A DNA stretch of 64,000 nucleotides. Source: Nothophaeocryptopus gaeumannii (lineage: Eukaryota > Ascomycota > Dothideomycetes > Mycosphaerellales > Mycosphaerellaceae). The position numbers and the translations under genes were made by a program. The DNA is taken from contig JASISA010000009.1 of the NCBI GenBank assembly GCA_031771865.1, positions 2,095,066 to 2,159,065 on the forward strand, written 5' to 3'. Below, piece after piece: positions 21,244 through 31,283 of the stretch. The notes beneath the pieces were generated by a model. That model did not search any database. It worked only from the letters and a program-made list of their open reading frames with translations, and was not told the origin of the DNA. Every line of letters starts with the position of its first letter. The first letter of the stretch is position 1.

Positions 21244-22247
21244 CTACTCTTGTGGTTGATCTTCCCAGAACAGCAAGCACCGCACTTCAACGCTCTGTCT
21301 CGCTGATCCATAGTCCTCCTTAGACGCGAACGCTGAATGGGGCGTCCTCCTCGCGACTCCCTGCAGTTTTGAGTCGAATTGCTTGATCAGTAGCGCTTCA
21401 TCGGGCTTCATGTGTGCTGCAAAGTACCACCTGTGCTGTGGATTGGCCTTGACTTCCCATGCCTCTGAGCGCGATCCTGCGGCGAAACGATAACCACTCT
21501 TCGCTTCTGTGAGTTCCTCTGGTAGTTCGGCATAGACGGCAGTCAGGTCCTGTTCGTCTGCTGTGCGAGCATCGCAGAGGGCGAGATTGTCGCGAGTGAC
21601 GACGTTCTTGAGAGGTCGCCAGAGATTGACAATGGCCCAACGGCAGCTTTTGAGCTTCGATATTTCGTCTGGCGGATAATCTTTGATCTTGTTGTCTCGG
21701 ACTAGCTCTGCGCCGAAGTACGACTGATCGATATGCACTGCATCAGGTCAGCAGCGAGTATCGCAGCAAAGGCCGAAACATCATATTCACCGGAACGGTT
21801 GTACGAAGGCGCCGTCACCGGTGCACTGTCTGGCAAGTCTTTCTCTGCGTTCAAGACTTGATCCCATGGAAGTCGGCGAACAATATGGACGACCGGAATC
21901 ACCTTGGTGGCCCCAGTGCTGGAGAGACTGTCAGTAGATTGCCATGACCAAAAGGGCTCTCCTCTGGCGTACGCTTTCTTCATGTGTTCGACCACATCTT
22001 CGTAATACTGACCAGCAAAGTCCGCATCGTCGTCGACATCATCCACGGATGTTTCGAATGGCCCTACCTGAAAGCCTTGCTTGTCGACAGAGAAGTCGGC
22101 CTGTTGTCCGCGTATGTTAGTCACGGTTACGTCTTTGTGCTCGTGCGGACGTCTTTTGTCTCGGACTGTTCCAGGAACCCAGATCTTCTCTCCACCACGT
22201 TCGGGCTCAAGATGGTACGCCATCGTTGCGGTAAGTGTTGCTGCCAT
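21244..22247 (-). CDS. AsaB/CmcJ-like oxygenase family protein
   Basis: Belongs to the fungal family related to the cephamycin CmcJ subunit and to AsaB, often annotated as hydroxylase/desaturase; some members act in secondary metabolism. Exon 1, 22247-21791, starts MAATLTATMAYHLEPERGGEK and includes DVTVTNIRGQQADFSVDKQGFQ. A 53-bp intron (GTGAAT...TGCAG, 21790-21738) joins to exon 2, 21737-21244. The splice creates APSYNRSVHIDQSYFGAE, where the HIDQS signature is diagnostic. IVNLWRPLKNVVTRDNLALCDART and the HRWYFAAHMKPDEALLIKQFDS block follow. 316 residues, full length. The upstream frame is open but has no ATG before 22247. No biosynthetic genes are adjacent, so its pathway is unknown. Confidence 0.88.
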
Positions 22248-23099
22248 GTTGTTCTTGACGCTTCTTGTCTTTGATTCCAAACGTCTGTACCGGTGGGTTG
22301 TGGATTGAAGTCTTATGTTTTTTCCTTTATGCAGTAACTCTTCGCTGGAGCTCCTGCCAAACAAAGGCGTGAAGTTCCCATACTCATGCTCGCCACGCTG
22401 CTTTTAGAAGCACAGTTGCAATTATACATGTAACCGAGGGCATGTCGTCAGCTCTGAGGAGGTGTACATGTAATACGTCCCCCTCGTGGGGCACTCGGTG
22501 AAACGTTTTTCCATGAGCTGCCAAGAGCTCGTTAGGTACTCAACCCACAAGCACCAGGATATCGGAACTGCGTCGAGGACTCAGGCTTCACATGAACGTA
22601 TTTGGGATTGGCGTACTTTTCAAAATAGGCGCAGCAGGAAGGAATAGGACGAAGCGAAGGGATGGTGTCGGCGTTGCTGGTATTGCACTCTATGGGTATG
22701 AATCTGTTCCGTGGGTTTCGTAGATCACCCATAGATCCCTCAGACCTGGGCAGCAGACGCTAACCATACGTACAGATACGCTAAAGAAGACTTCAATTTT
22801 GTGTCGCAAAATGCAAGTCACGTCTTCTCAACGGATAGATAACCAGGTCACTGCTGCTGGCAAGTTGTGATACACGTACCCAGCGAAGTCTGAAAACAGA
22901 TGTACCATTAGGCGATATGTCTATCACGTTCCGTCCGGCGACTTCCTCCTCTCCTGTACAGCGCTCTGTAGGGAACGTTGACACCAACGACAACTATACA
23001 TGCTTCTGCGTACTCAGCTCACATAGCACAGAAGAGCCCATCGAGCAGGCTTAAAGCAACACACGGCCTCGGCGCTCCGATCTCCTCCTCACAGGCTTC
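22248..23099. other. Intergenic region
   Basis: About 0.85 kb with no supported gene; frames are short and lack motifs. Confidence 0.4.
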
Positions 23100-24330
23100 C
23101 CAGCAGAATCACCAGTGAGCATCTCCCTCTGCGAGCCCCACCCACCCTTGCGAGTAACATCACTCACCATCAATGTCCTCGCCAGCATCTGCATAGCTAG
23201 CATTGCTCGGTGACTCATAGTCCGAGATGTGACAGTTGGCAGACCCGAAGATCTTGCGGAAGATTTGATTTCTAAGCGCATTGACGGCTTGCAAAACCGG
23301 CTCAGGCTCATCGAGAGCAGCAGATGCGAGCAGAGAAGCACCGAGACAGCCGGGTTGATCAGGCGCTTCTGGGCTGAAGATGATGAGTGGCACGAAAGCG
23401 CCATTGTGATTGGTGCCGGGAATTTGAGGCTTGAAGAGGAGGAGGTTTCCGATGTCTCTGAGTAGGTCGATGAGGGAGTAAGCGGTAGGGATGCGGAGCC
23501 ACTTCTCTGGGAATTTCTTGTTGAGATAGCATGGGGCGATGTTTTGGGAGTCGGGAACATCTGGCCCAGTGCCATTATTAGGCAATGGACGGGTGGGAGG
23601 GCGCGAGTGGCGTAGACGACTGCGAGGTTTCATCCCAAGGTGAAGCGAGGGTTGATAGCTCGAGCAGCATTGACAGCATCGGCGGCGTTGCGCTTCATGG
23701 CTTTGATGTTGAACAGCTTACGGCCGTAAGTGCTGGCGTCGTCGACGAGCTTGTTCCATCGGGTGATGTTGAAGGAGTGGTTGTCACCGGGATAGAATAC
23801 ATCAATCTCAAAGAGGCCGTGGTGGTCGATACCGTAGACCGGGAATTGAACAAGAGTTGAAACAATGAATAAACTCTAAATGGTATTTCTACTCGGAGCA
23901 TACTCCTACGGAGCATACTCCGAGTTTCTCCTGGAACACAGGAATTACCGCAACCAATAGAGTACTTGCCGGTTGGGACGTCGCCACCTGCCAACAGACC
24001 TAGGGCGCTCAAGAAGACTGCAATGTCAAAGGCCATGGAGTAGGCGTCTTGGATGGCATTGGCCTGTTCAAGACAGAGGCCTCACCACTGTTCGAGCTGC
24101 CGATGTATTGGGCTGTAACAACAATACGAGATGGATCAGAGGTGTAACTGGATGTGTCAGTGAAGCAGTGCCGAGCAAGGTCAAGCTGGTTACTTATACA
24201 GCCTGATGCTCCCATAGTTTGAAAGTCAAGCTGCACTTCCTTTGCCATCTCGGTAATACCGCCGCGGTTTCCTAGCATATACATCAGGCACGGCCCCTGG
24301 AACCTACGGTGCGACCAAGGACTCTCCATG
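23100..24330 (-). pseudogene. Chloroperoxidase-like (family 2) haem peroxidase relic
   Basis: Degraded haem-thiolate peroxidase gene. In order on the minus strand: RFQGPCLMYMLGNRGGI, corresponding to the Pro-Cys-Pro haem-ligand region but with the second Pro lost; AFDIAVFLSALGLLAGGDVPTGKYSIG; GIDHHGLFEIDVFYPGDNHSF; ITRWNKLVDDASTYGRKLFN; AVVYATRALPP; and NNGTGPDVPDSQNIAPCYLNKKFPEKWLRIPT to the end near 23,160. Lesions: a TGA where the family has Trp (after NPRFTLG, about 23,634), and frame changes near 23,590 and in the N-terminal third. An imperfect duplicated GGAGCATACTCC palindrome interrupts the frame near 23,895-23,935. Family assignment is from remembered motifs, so substrate class is uncertain. 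Confidence 0.65.
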
Positions 24331-24807
24331 ATGCCTCGCTTTTGGCATATACTCACCGCAGTCTTCTACCTCACCTAGTTAGCAAAGTTGTTCTACTGCT
24401 ACATATAGAGCTAACCTCTACAAGCCTGGATCAAGCCCTCGCTGCACGCGTAGACTGCTTCTGCAATCCACCCGAAGTTGTCACAGTTTGCATGCAGATG
24501 GTCGCATCTCCGAAGGTAAGCAGACCCGCCGCTGAAACCAATTACACTAAGAGACTGACTAACACTCGTGCCCGCCTAGGACCCTGCAGTGTCATCTGCG
24601 TCGATAAACAGTAATGGTGGTGGCCCCTGCATCATTTTCGTGAACGATGACGTTTCGCATGCTGTTACGACCGTGATAGACCTGTGGCACCAGAAATGTG
24701 CCGCGGCTAATCATTATAATCCGAATGAGATCGGCCAGGTCGGCACTTGCAAAGTGTGCCAGCCGACTACGGGGTCCTGTGTCGAGTGTGCATCGGGACA
24801 GTGCTAG
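24328..24807 (+). CDS. Cys-rich small protein candidate (possible secreted protein)
   Basis: Candidate gene with a good intron. An exon ending at 24515 reads SLDQALAARVDCFCNPPEVV and TVCMQMVASPK. Donor GTAAGC at 24516 and acceptor CCTAG at 24579 define a 64-bp intron, and exon 24580-24807 continues in phase with DPAVSSASINSNGGGPCIIF and ends TCKVCQPTTGSCVECASGQC. Ten cysteines in about 105 residues and the in-phase splice argue for a real small Cys-rich protein. The 5' end is unresolved. ATG at 24328 opens a hydrophobic signal-like peptide (MMPRFWHILTAVFYLT) that stops at a TAG and is one frame off from the next exon, so another intron or a frameshift is needed. It lies head to head with the peroxidase relic. 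Confidence 0.45.
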
Positions 24808-24852
24808 AATTGCAGGCACCTTCAAGGCGCTACTTGGAGCGAGCGTCGACCA

Positions 24853-24950
24853 TTGTACCAGTCGTTGTACCAGTCGTTGTGCTGGTACCTCAGGTATGGG
24901 TTATGGGGTATGGGGTATGGGATATGGGACATGGAACATGGATGCCGTGG
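24853..24950 (+). repeat. 12-bp tandem followed by G-rich hexamer-like repeat
   Basis: Two exact 12-bp units of TTGTACCAGTCG and a partial third are followed directly by a degenerate TATGGG(G) repeat running to about 24,945 (GGGTTATGGGGTATGGGG and further GGG runs). At least four runs of three or more G within 40 bases could form a G-quadruplex on the plus strand. It sits in the 0.65-kb leader of the exchanger gene. Confidence 0.7.
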
Positions 24951-25456
24951 CCAAGAGTGCATCGGATCGGGAGTTTGTTGCCGCTGTGAGGCGCAAGTGG
25001 CTGATTACAGAGGTTCGCTGTCTGGGCTTGCTGCACAGCCTGTCGTGTGGCAGAAATGACGTTGATCGCGACAGGGTTTCGGCTTCGGTTTCGGCTTCTG
25101 GGAAGTGCAGTGTCAAGGCGAGAAACGAAGCAAACGGACTCCACAGAGTCAGTCAGTCTCTCTCACTTCTCCCTTTGTCTGAGAATAGAGTCGGTCTTTT
25201 CTCGATACAAGCCGAGACTCACGCCGGCGGCCAAGAAGCAGAGATCCTCCTGATGCGTAAGTGCAGTGACCAGTCCACACTGTCCGCCTCACTTCTCATC
25301 GCCGGATTACGAACGAATCATCGTGAGCCACTCCGGAGCTGCTCCGCCATCGCCATCCCAGTGAATCCATCCCTGACCCTCAAATTCCAAGGCACCCTCC
25401 ATTCCTGCTTTCTTCTTCCTCCAACAACACCTCCTCACTGCCGAGGCCGATACCGA
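24951..25456. other. Upstream region of Ca2+/H+ exchanger
   Basis: In frame with the exchanger, the sequence happens to stay open from 24,698, but residues before the ATG at 25457 look like random translation. A short GGTTTCGGCTTC-type repeat occurs near 25,075-25,095. Otherwise promoter and leader. Confidence 0.4.
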
Positions 25457-28091
25457 ATGGGAAACCCTCTGCTCACTTTCATCCAAGATAGGTACCGGGC
25501 GCAGGCCATTCGAACTGCCTCAGAACGCACCCTACCCACCGTATCGAGGGTCAAGAGCAACCCGGCATTTCTGCCCACCCAATCCGAAGGCGACAACAGC
25601 GCCAACGACACCACCAAAGCTGGCGGGCTAAACATCAGAGGTGGCGGGGCGTCCCCGTCACATTCGCCGACCCGAAGCGAACACCACCATCGTGGTGGAC
25701 AGCATGTCAGCAACCACAATGACGGAGGAGGCCTGGATGGAGCAAGAGATGGACGCGTCGGAGGTGACATTGAGAAAGCCACGCACAACGACGAGGTCGA
25801 CACGATATCCCGCGACGCGCCACCTCCAGCACCGCCCCCGGAGTCCCAAGCTGCGGGCCCTGGAGATTCCACCATAGCGAATGAGCAAGACACTAAGAAC
25901 CATAAACCATCCATGGGAACACGTATGAAGAATGGCTCGAAACGTTTTGGCAAGCATTTCAGCAACGCCATCTGTCACAGCTGGGTCAACGTGCTCCTCA
26001 TCGCCGTTCCCGCAGGTATCGCCGCTGAGGCTGCTCACCTCAACCCGTCTGCCGTCTTCGCCATCAACGCAGTTGCCATCGTACCACTGGCCGGAATGCT
26101 TGCTCATGCTACGGAGAGTGTGGCCAGCAGTCTAGGCGATACGCTTGGCGCGTTGCTGAACGTGTCCTTCGGCAACGCAGTCGAGCTGATCATCTTCATC
26201 ATTGCACTGGTCAAGAACGAGATCCGCATTGTCCAAGCTTCCCTGCTTGGCTCCATCTTGGCCAATTTGCTTCTGATTCTCGGCATGGCATTCGCGCTCG
26301 GCGGTCTCCGCTACCGCGAGCAGGTCTACAACAGCACTGTCACGCAGATGAGCGCCTGTCTTCTCAGCTTGAGTGTCTCCAGTCTGCTACTCCCGGTCAG
26401 TATCCTTGCACCCCCATCGCTGTGTACCAAAGCCAACATGTGTACAGACCGCGTTCCACGCCTCATTCAACAGTGATAACGCCAGCGTTGCAGACTCTAG
26501 CGTTCTTAAAGTCAGTCGCGGCACCAGCGTTGTGCTGTTGATTGTCTACGTGCTGTATCTGCTCTTTCAGCTCAAGTCACACGCTTACATGTATGAGAGC
26601 ACGCCGCAGCACATCGTCGATGAAGAGTCCCATCCTGGTCTCCTCCATGACATGATGAACTCTTCTTCCTCGGACAGCTCTAGCTCTTCCAGCTCTTCAG
26701 ACTCAGACAGCTCAGCCTCAGGCTCCGTCGCCACGACTACGAAGCGGATGAAGCGCATGTTCAAGCATAAGAAGCGCCGCAAGTCCAGTGCCAGCGCTAG
26801 TAGCAGCCACACGACTTTCGGACTTCCTTCCGTCATCAGCTCGCCATCGACAGAGAAGCCAAACTCGGAATTCTTCCGTGATCCAAGCCACCCCACTTCT
26901 CGTCGTGGCTCTCATCTTGCAGCAATAGCCAGTGGGGATGAAGCCGACGCCGACAAGGAAGACAATGGCATCTCCCGTGTCTTCGACTGGGCCAAGCGTC
27001 ACAACAGCCACGAGGGGTCCAAGTCACCAGAGCCACCTACCCGCCGCAAGAAGAAGCCCTCGAAGAAGAAGGATAAGAAGCGTCATCGTCGTCACGAGGA
27101 GGCAGATCCTGAGAAGTCTGTCGCGGTCGAAGAAGTGGAGCCAGCTTCGCAGACTCTAAGTCAGAACAAGGTCGCTTTTGACGTTCCCGAGCAGCAGGCT
27201 GGAGAGATTCAGCCTTCGTCGACGCAGTCACCGAGCAAGCTGGGGCTTAATATGCGCCAGATTTCCTCCCGAACTTTTCGACCTGCTCTGCCAGCCTACC
27301 TGTCCAACACCGTCTTCTCCAGCCAGTACCAACCTGAGCCATTACCGAAACCGTACGCAATGCGCCCACTGGGTCCAACTCGCTCAGCCTCTGCTCCCCG
27401 CATTCGTCGTACTAGCTCCTTGCCTGATCGCTTGAACAATCAACCTCAACCAAAGCCCACCGTGGCAGAACATCGCAGTGGACCACTGCCGCCCTACCAG
27501 CACCAGGCTATGCGTAAGACGGGCTCTGGCGCTGCTGGTATTGGACCGGCACCGGAGAACGCAGCCAAAGAAGAAGAAGAGCCGGAGATGTCGAAGACCG
27601 CCGCTGTGGTCCTCTTGCTCTGCTCTACCGCTCTCGTCGCCGTCTGTGCAGAGTTCATGGTTGACGCCATTCCGAACATGATCAAGAACTCCTCCGTCAG
27701 CGAAGCCTTTATCGGTCTGATCATCTTGCCTATTGTCGGTAACGCAGCCGAGCATGTTACGGCTGTCACCGTCGCGGCAAAGAACAAGATGGATCTTGCT
27801 ATTGGTATCGCCGTCGGTTCCAGTATCCAAATTGCCCTGTTTGTCACACCGGTCGTCGTCCTTCTCGGCTGGATCCTCAACACGGACATGAGTCTGTACT
27901 TCAACCTCTTCGAGACCATCAGTTTGTTCGTCACGGCGTTCGTGGTGAACTTCTTGGTGCTCGATGGAAGGAGTAACTACCTGGAAGGCACGCTTTTGAT
28001 GGCTGCATATGTCATCATTGCCCTTGCAGCCTTCTTCTATCCTGCTTCCACCGCGCAGAGCGCGGTTGGCGGAGGTGCTTCGGATGGGTAG
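25457..28091 (+). CDS. Ca2+/H+ (cation/proton) exchanger, VCX1/CAX type
   Basis: Vacuolar-type cation/proton antiporter of the CaCA superfamily, which moves Ca2+ into the vacuole against protons. Exon 1 is 25457-26395; a 52-bp intron (GTCAGT...TACAG, 26396-26447) leads to exon 2, 26448-28091; 860 residues. A disordered His/Gly/Pro-rich N-terminus (~155 residues) precedes the first CaCA half: NVLLIAVPAGIAAEAAHL, then GDTLGALLNVSFGNAVELII with the GNAVE motif. The splice gives SLLLPTAFHASF. The second half (from about residue 693) has FIGLIILPIVGNAAEHVTAV with the matching GNAAE motif. Between the halves is an unusually long loop of ~330 residues, Ser-rich (SSSDSSSSSSSSDSDSS) and Lys-rich (RRKKKPSKKKDKKRHRRH). 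Yeast Vcx1 is about half this length. Confidence 0.92.
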
Positions 28092-28297
28092 AAACTTGAG
28101 CATGGGATATGAAATGCGTAGCTCCCTGCGATTTGAGCGCAATGGCAGCAATTTGGGAGGATGTATAGACTGCTACAATTCGGAGTTGGTGGTGTTCCGT
28201 TAGGAAATGAGCTGTCAGTGCACATGACATACCACATAGCCGAACAGTATGGGAAATCAACAGTCTTGATGACTACAAACAATATATCACTTGTCTG

Positions 28298-29482
28298 TCA
28301 CTTCTTGATTCCTTGCTCAAGTAATGCTTGCAGACCCAATAGACCGATGTGCTGTTTCGGCCTTACAGATTTCAAGGCTGGTGCTTCTGGTTCCTTTACT
28401 TCTTCTGCTGCGTTTGCACTCGCCGTTTTGGATACCTGTCGTGATTCTGCAGTGCTGAATGAAGTCCCCTCGTCGTTACCCTTCACCAAGGCATCATCTT
28501 CCTGTTTGCCAGAGCCGTGGACTCTGACGAGTCCGGATAATGCTCTTCCTGATGGCTTGAATGCCCTGAAAGGACTGTCCTTTCGATCCGGAGGCGGCGC
28601 TGAGGCACCTTCTTTTCGCTCTTGGGTCTTAGAAATATTCGTTGCGTTGGTTCCCCAGCCTTGCGTAACGCCCTTGCCGGATTGCTCTCCATGTTGTCCT
28701 CGAACCAGTTGGAAATCTTTCCTCGCCATCCTCACATTTTCTGCAAGGCTTGTTTTGGTCTTTGCTCCTCCTTCATCTACTCCATCTTCTTCCCCCTCCT
28801 CTTCCTCTTCCGCGTTATCCGCCATCCCGCCCCGTCTCGCCCTCGCTTTTGCTTCTGCCTTTTCAGACACGGCAGGATGTCCTTGTGCGACTCTATATCT
28901 CTTCACAGCATCTGCATGATTCTCGATTTGTCTCTTCAGGCGATGAGCCATTCCTGCCTCTTGGTCGCGATGCCATTTGAGAGATTTCTCTTTCTCGGAG
29001 GGTGTTTCGTTGTATAAGCTTTTCTTGAATGCTTCTACGATGTTGTATTTCGCGGCTCTTGGACTGCCGAGTTTTGGGTCGTCGAATGGAGAGGGTTCGT
29101 CTGGGTATGGGACGATTTGGAGGTCTTCTATGTTTTGGAGGATCTTCGCCGCGGACTTCTCGAGCTCATTCACTGAGGTGTTTATGGAGGTATGAGAGTG
29201 CCTCCAGTGTGAGACTGTATAGGCAGGTATGCTCGTATCTAATTGGACCTTCCCTGCTGTTGTTCGGAGCTGTGAGGATACAGCTTTGATGTCCTTTACT
29301 GTGGATTGGAGGGTCTCGATTTGGCGTTTGGTGGCTGCGAGGGCGACTTGGTCTTGGAACTTCAAGTAGGATCGGACGTTTTCGTGAGAGTGTTCGTCGG
29401 CGTGGCGGGAGGTCGTTGAGAAGGTATGAGACTTCTGGAGGGATTGCAGGCGGCGAAATAGAGGGCGCATTTGGCGGGACAT
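28298..29482 (-). CDS. Coiled-coil protein with mitochondrial-type N-terminus, unknown function
   Basis: Single-exon gene of 394 residues. I use the ATG at 29482 (MSRQMRPLFRRLQSLQKSHT); the frame extends to a non-ATG codon at 29500. The start is basic, hydroxyl-rich and free of acids, with FSTTSRHADEHS resembling a presequence cleavage site, so import into mitochondria is likely (inference). Residues ~45-130 and 170-210 are helical and charged (QVALAATKRQIETLQSTVKD, EKSLKWHRDQEAGMAHRLKR). An acidic run (NAEEEEEGEEDGVDEGG) follows, and the C-terminus ends HIGLLGLQALLEQGIKK. Family not recognised. The frame is intact and ends about 200 bp from the convergent exchanger gene. Confidence 0.7.
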   Translation of the reverse strand: MSRQMRPLFRRLQSLQKSHTFSTTSRHADEHSHENVRSYLKFQDQVALAATKRQIETLQSTVKDIKAVSSQLRTTAGKVQLDTSIPAYTVSHWRHSHTSINTSVNELEKSAAKILQNIEDLQIVPYPDEPSPFDDPKLGSPRAAKYNIVEAFKKSLYNETPSEKEKSLKWHRDQEAGMAHRLKRQIENHADAVKRYRVAQGHPAVSEKAEAKARARRGGMADNAEEEEEGEEDGVDEGGAKTKTSLAENVRMARKDFQLVRGQHGEQSGKGVTQGWGTNATNISKTQERKEGASAPPPDRKDSPFRAFKPSGRALSGLVRVHGSGKQEDDALVKGNDEGTSFSTAESRQVSKTASANAAEEVKEPEAPALKSVRPKQHIGLLGLQALLEQGIKK

Positions 29483-30512
29483 GGCTGTGACTATTGGCAA
29501 TAATGCAATGATGGAGGATTCGAGGTTCGAGATTCACTCACGTTGATTTTGAGTTTCGTCAATCGGGCGGAGGATGGTCCGAGCACCCCGAGCAGGGATA
29601 CCTACGACTCTTCCTCTTATACACACACATGGCAGTACTCAAGACTTCGTAATTTGTAGTGATTTACTTGCGAGCAAGCATCGCTCTTCACCGTCGAGAG
29701 AAGTCAGAGCGTTTGCGGCGGTACGTTGTATTGGAAAATGAAGATGCCGTGAGTCGTCGCTGAATTAACGAACCTTCAATGTTCACAACACTTGACAAGT
29801 GTTATTTCACAACATTTGACAAGTGTTATATCGCAAGTCCTTCGTCAATCGCAGCACTAATTCAGCTAATCATTGCGTAAACGCCTCGTAGATGTGCAAA
29901 ATAGGACACTGACTGTAATGAGCCACGAGGATAGACCTCGACCACTGAACAACAATATGCTGCATGGCCAAGGGAAGCGTTCTCCTCCTTGATAATATTT
30001 ACCCACCTTATGCACAGCGCGGTGGGCACTTCGCAACTGTCTCGTACGCTCCTTACTCCATGCTCTTCGTTCGCCCTGATGGCAAGATCCTCTGATACCC
30101 GCAATGGTGAAGGACACGACTCTGAAGAAATGCAACGCTTGGAAGTTATGGCCAACGATGATCTCGGTCTACGTGCGATTGGAGCGCCCGAAGTGTTCGC
30201 GAGTTTGCATTGGGTAGGCGGGTGGTTACTACGTGTGTTCAATGCATAAGGTAGGAGAGCGGGAGGGGGAAGAAGGGAAGTTGTGACGGCTCTTAAAGTT
30301 GGCAGGCGGGAGCAGGACGTCAAATGATGTCGTCAAATTTGCGGTATTTGATTGGGAAGCTTGATGAATACACGAGGTGGAGAACATTCACTTACCTCGG
30401 ACTCTAATGATCCTCTCTCACTCTCCTTACTCTCCGCTCTGGCACGGCAACTATCGCAATGTAATCAGAAGAAGGTCATCTCATCGAAACCCGCTCATCT
30501 GGTCCCGCCACA
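29483..30512. other. Intergenic region
   Basis: About 1.0 kb between divergent genes. It holds a 24-bp tandem palindromic repeat (separate entry) and no supported gene; the minus-strand frame at 29862-30323 has no motif. Confidence 0.45.
29782..29829. promoter_or_regulatory. Tandem pair of palindromic sites
   Basis: Two directly adjacent 24-bp units differing at one base. Unit 1 (29782-29805) contains the perfect inverted repeat AACACTTG-A-CAAGTGTT. Unit 2 (29806-29829) has one C-to-T change in the left arm. It lies about 300 bp upstream of the minus-strand gene's ATG and 680 bp upstream of the plus-strand methyltransferase. The form suits a dimeric DNA-binding protein; a function is inferred only. 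Confidence 0.5.
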
Positions 30513-31283
30513 ATGGCCTCCGCCGTAGCCGATTATCATGCAAGCGGCAATGCTCGCTTCAATGCAGAAGCTTTGTCCTGGGATTCAAAACCATTTGTAC
30601 ACGAAGCGTCTCTCGCCGCATCGAAAGCAATCCTCGCCCGTATCGACTCTCTTGCGCAGAACCCACAGGGCGTGCGGATACTTGAGATTGGTTGCGGGAC
30701 TGGTATCCTATCCTTCTTGTTGGCGAAGAGCGACAAGGTTAAGAAGATCGTATCAGTGGATACGGCGGAAGGCATGATTAATGTGCTCAAGAAGAAGCTA
30801 GACAAGGACGAAAGAGCGAGTGAGAAAGTACTGCCCCTCGCACTGCTTCTACAAGATCCGGAAGACCCGGCCCTGCCCGCCGCAGGAGATGGAAAGCAGA
30901 GACAGAAGTTCGATGTAATCACAAGCCATCTCGTACTTCATCACATCCCCGACTTGAAGGCAGTTCTTCAAACCATATATGGCTGCTTGAAGCCAGGCGG
31001 GTGTCTAATGCTCACAGACTTTGAGGACTTTGGCCCCGAAGCGAAGCGCTTTCACCCCGCAAGCAAGATGGCGGGAGTTGCTAGGCACGGCATCAATGCC
31101 GAAGCTATGGAGAAGCTTCTGACCGAGGTTGGCTTTGAAGAGGTGAGTGTGAAGGCGGAGTGGACGATGGACAAGACGGTAGAGAAATTCGATGGGGAGT
31201 TTGACAAGGTCGTCAAGCCGGAGCCAGGCACAGGCGAGGTGATGCAGTTCCCATTCGTACTCTGTTACGGGGTGAAGATTTGA
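30513..31283 (+). CDS. SAM-dependent methyltransferase (class I)
   Basis: Single-exon gene of 256 residues. The glycine-rich SAM site VRILEIGCGTGILSFLLA is at residues ~54-71, the acidic motif II VDTAEG at ~80, and DVITSHLVLHHIPD with LKAVLQTIYGCLKPGGCLMLTDF forms the post-I/III region of the UbiE/Coq5-like fold. The N-terminus (YHASGNARFNAEALSWDSKP) resembles small fungal type-11 methyltransferases. The methyl acceptor is unknown. Intact. Confidence 0.88.
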   Translation: MASAVADYHASGNARFNAEALSWDSKPFVHEASLAASKAILARIDSLAQNPQGVRILEIGCGTGILSFLLAKSDKVKKIVSVDTAEGMINVLKKKLDKDERASEKVLPLALLLQDPEDPALPAAGDGKQRQKFDVITSHLVLHHIPDLKAVLQTIYGCLKPGGCLMLTDFEDFGPEAKRFHPASKMAGVARHGINAEAMEKLLTEVGFEEVSVKAEWTMDKTVEKFDGEFDKVVKPEPGTGEVMQFPFVLCYGVKI

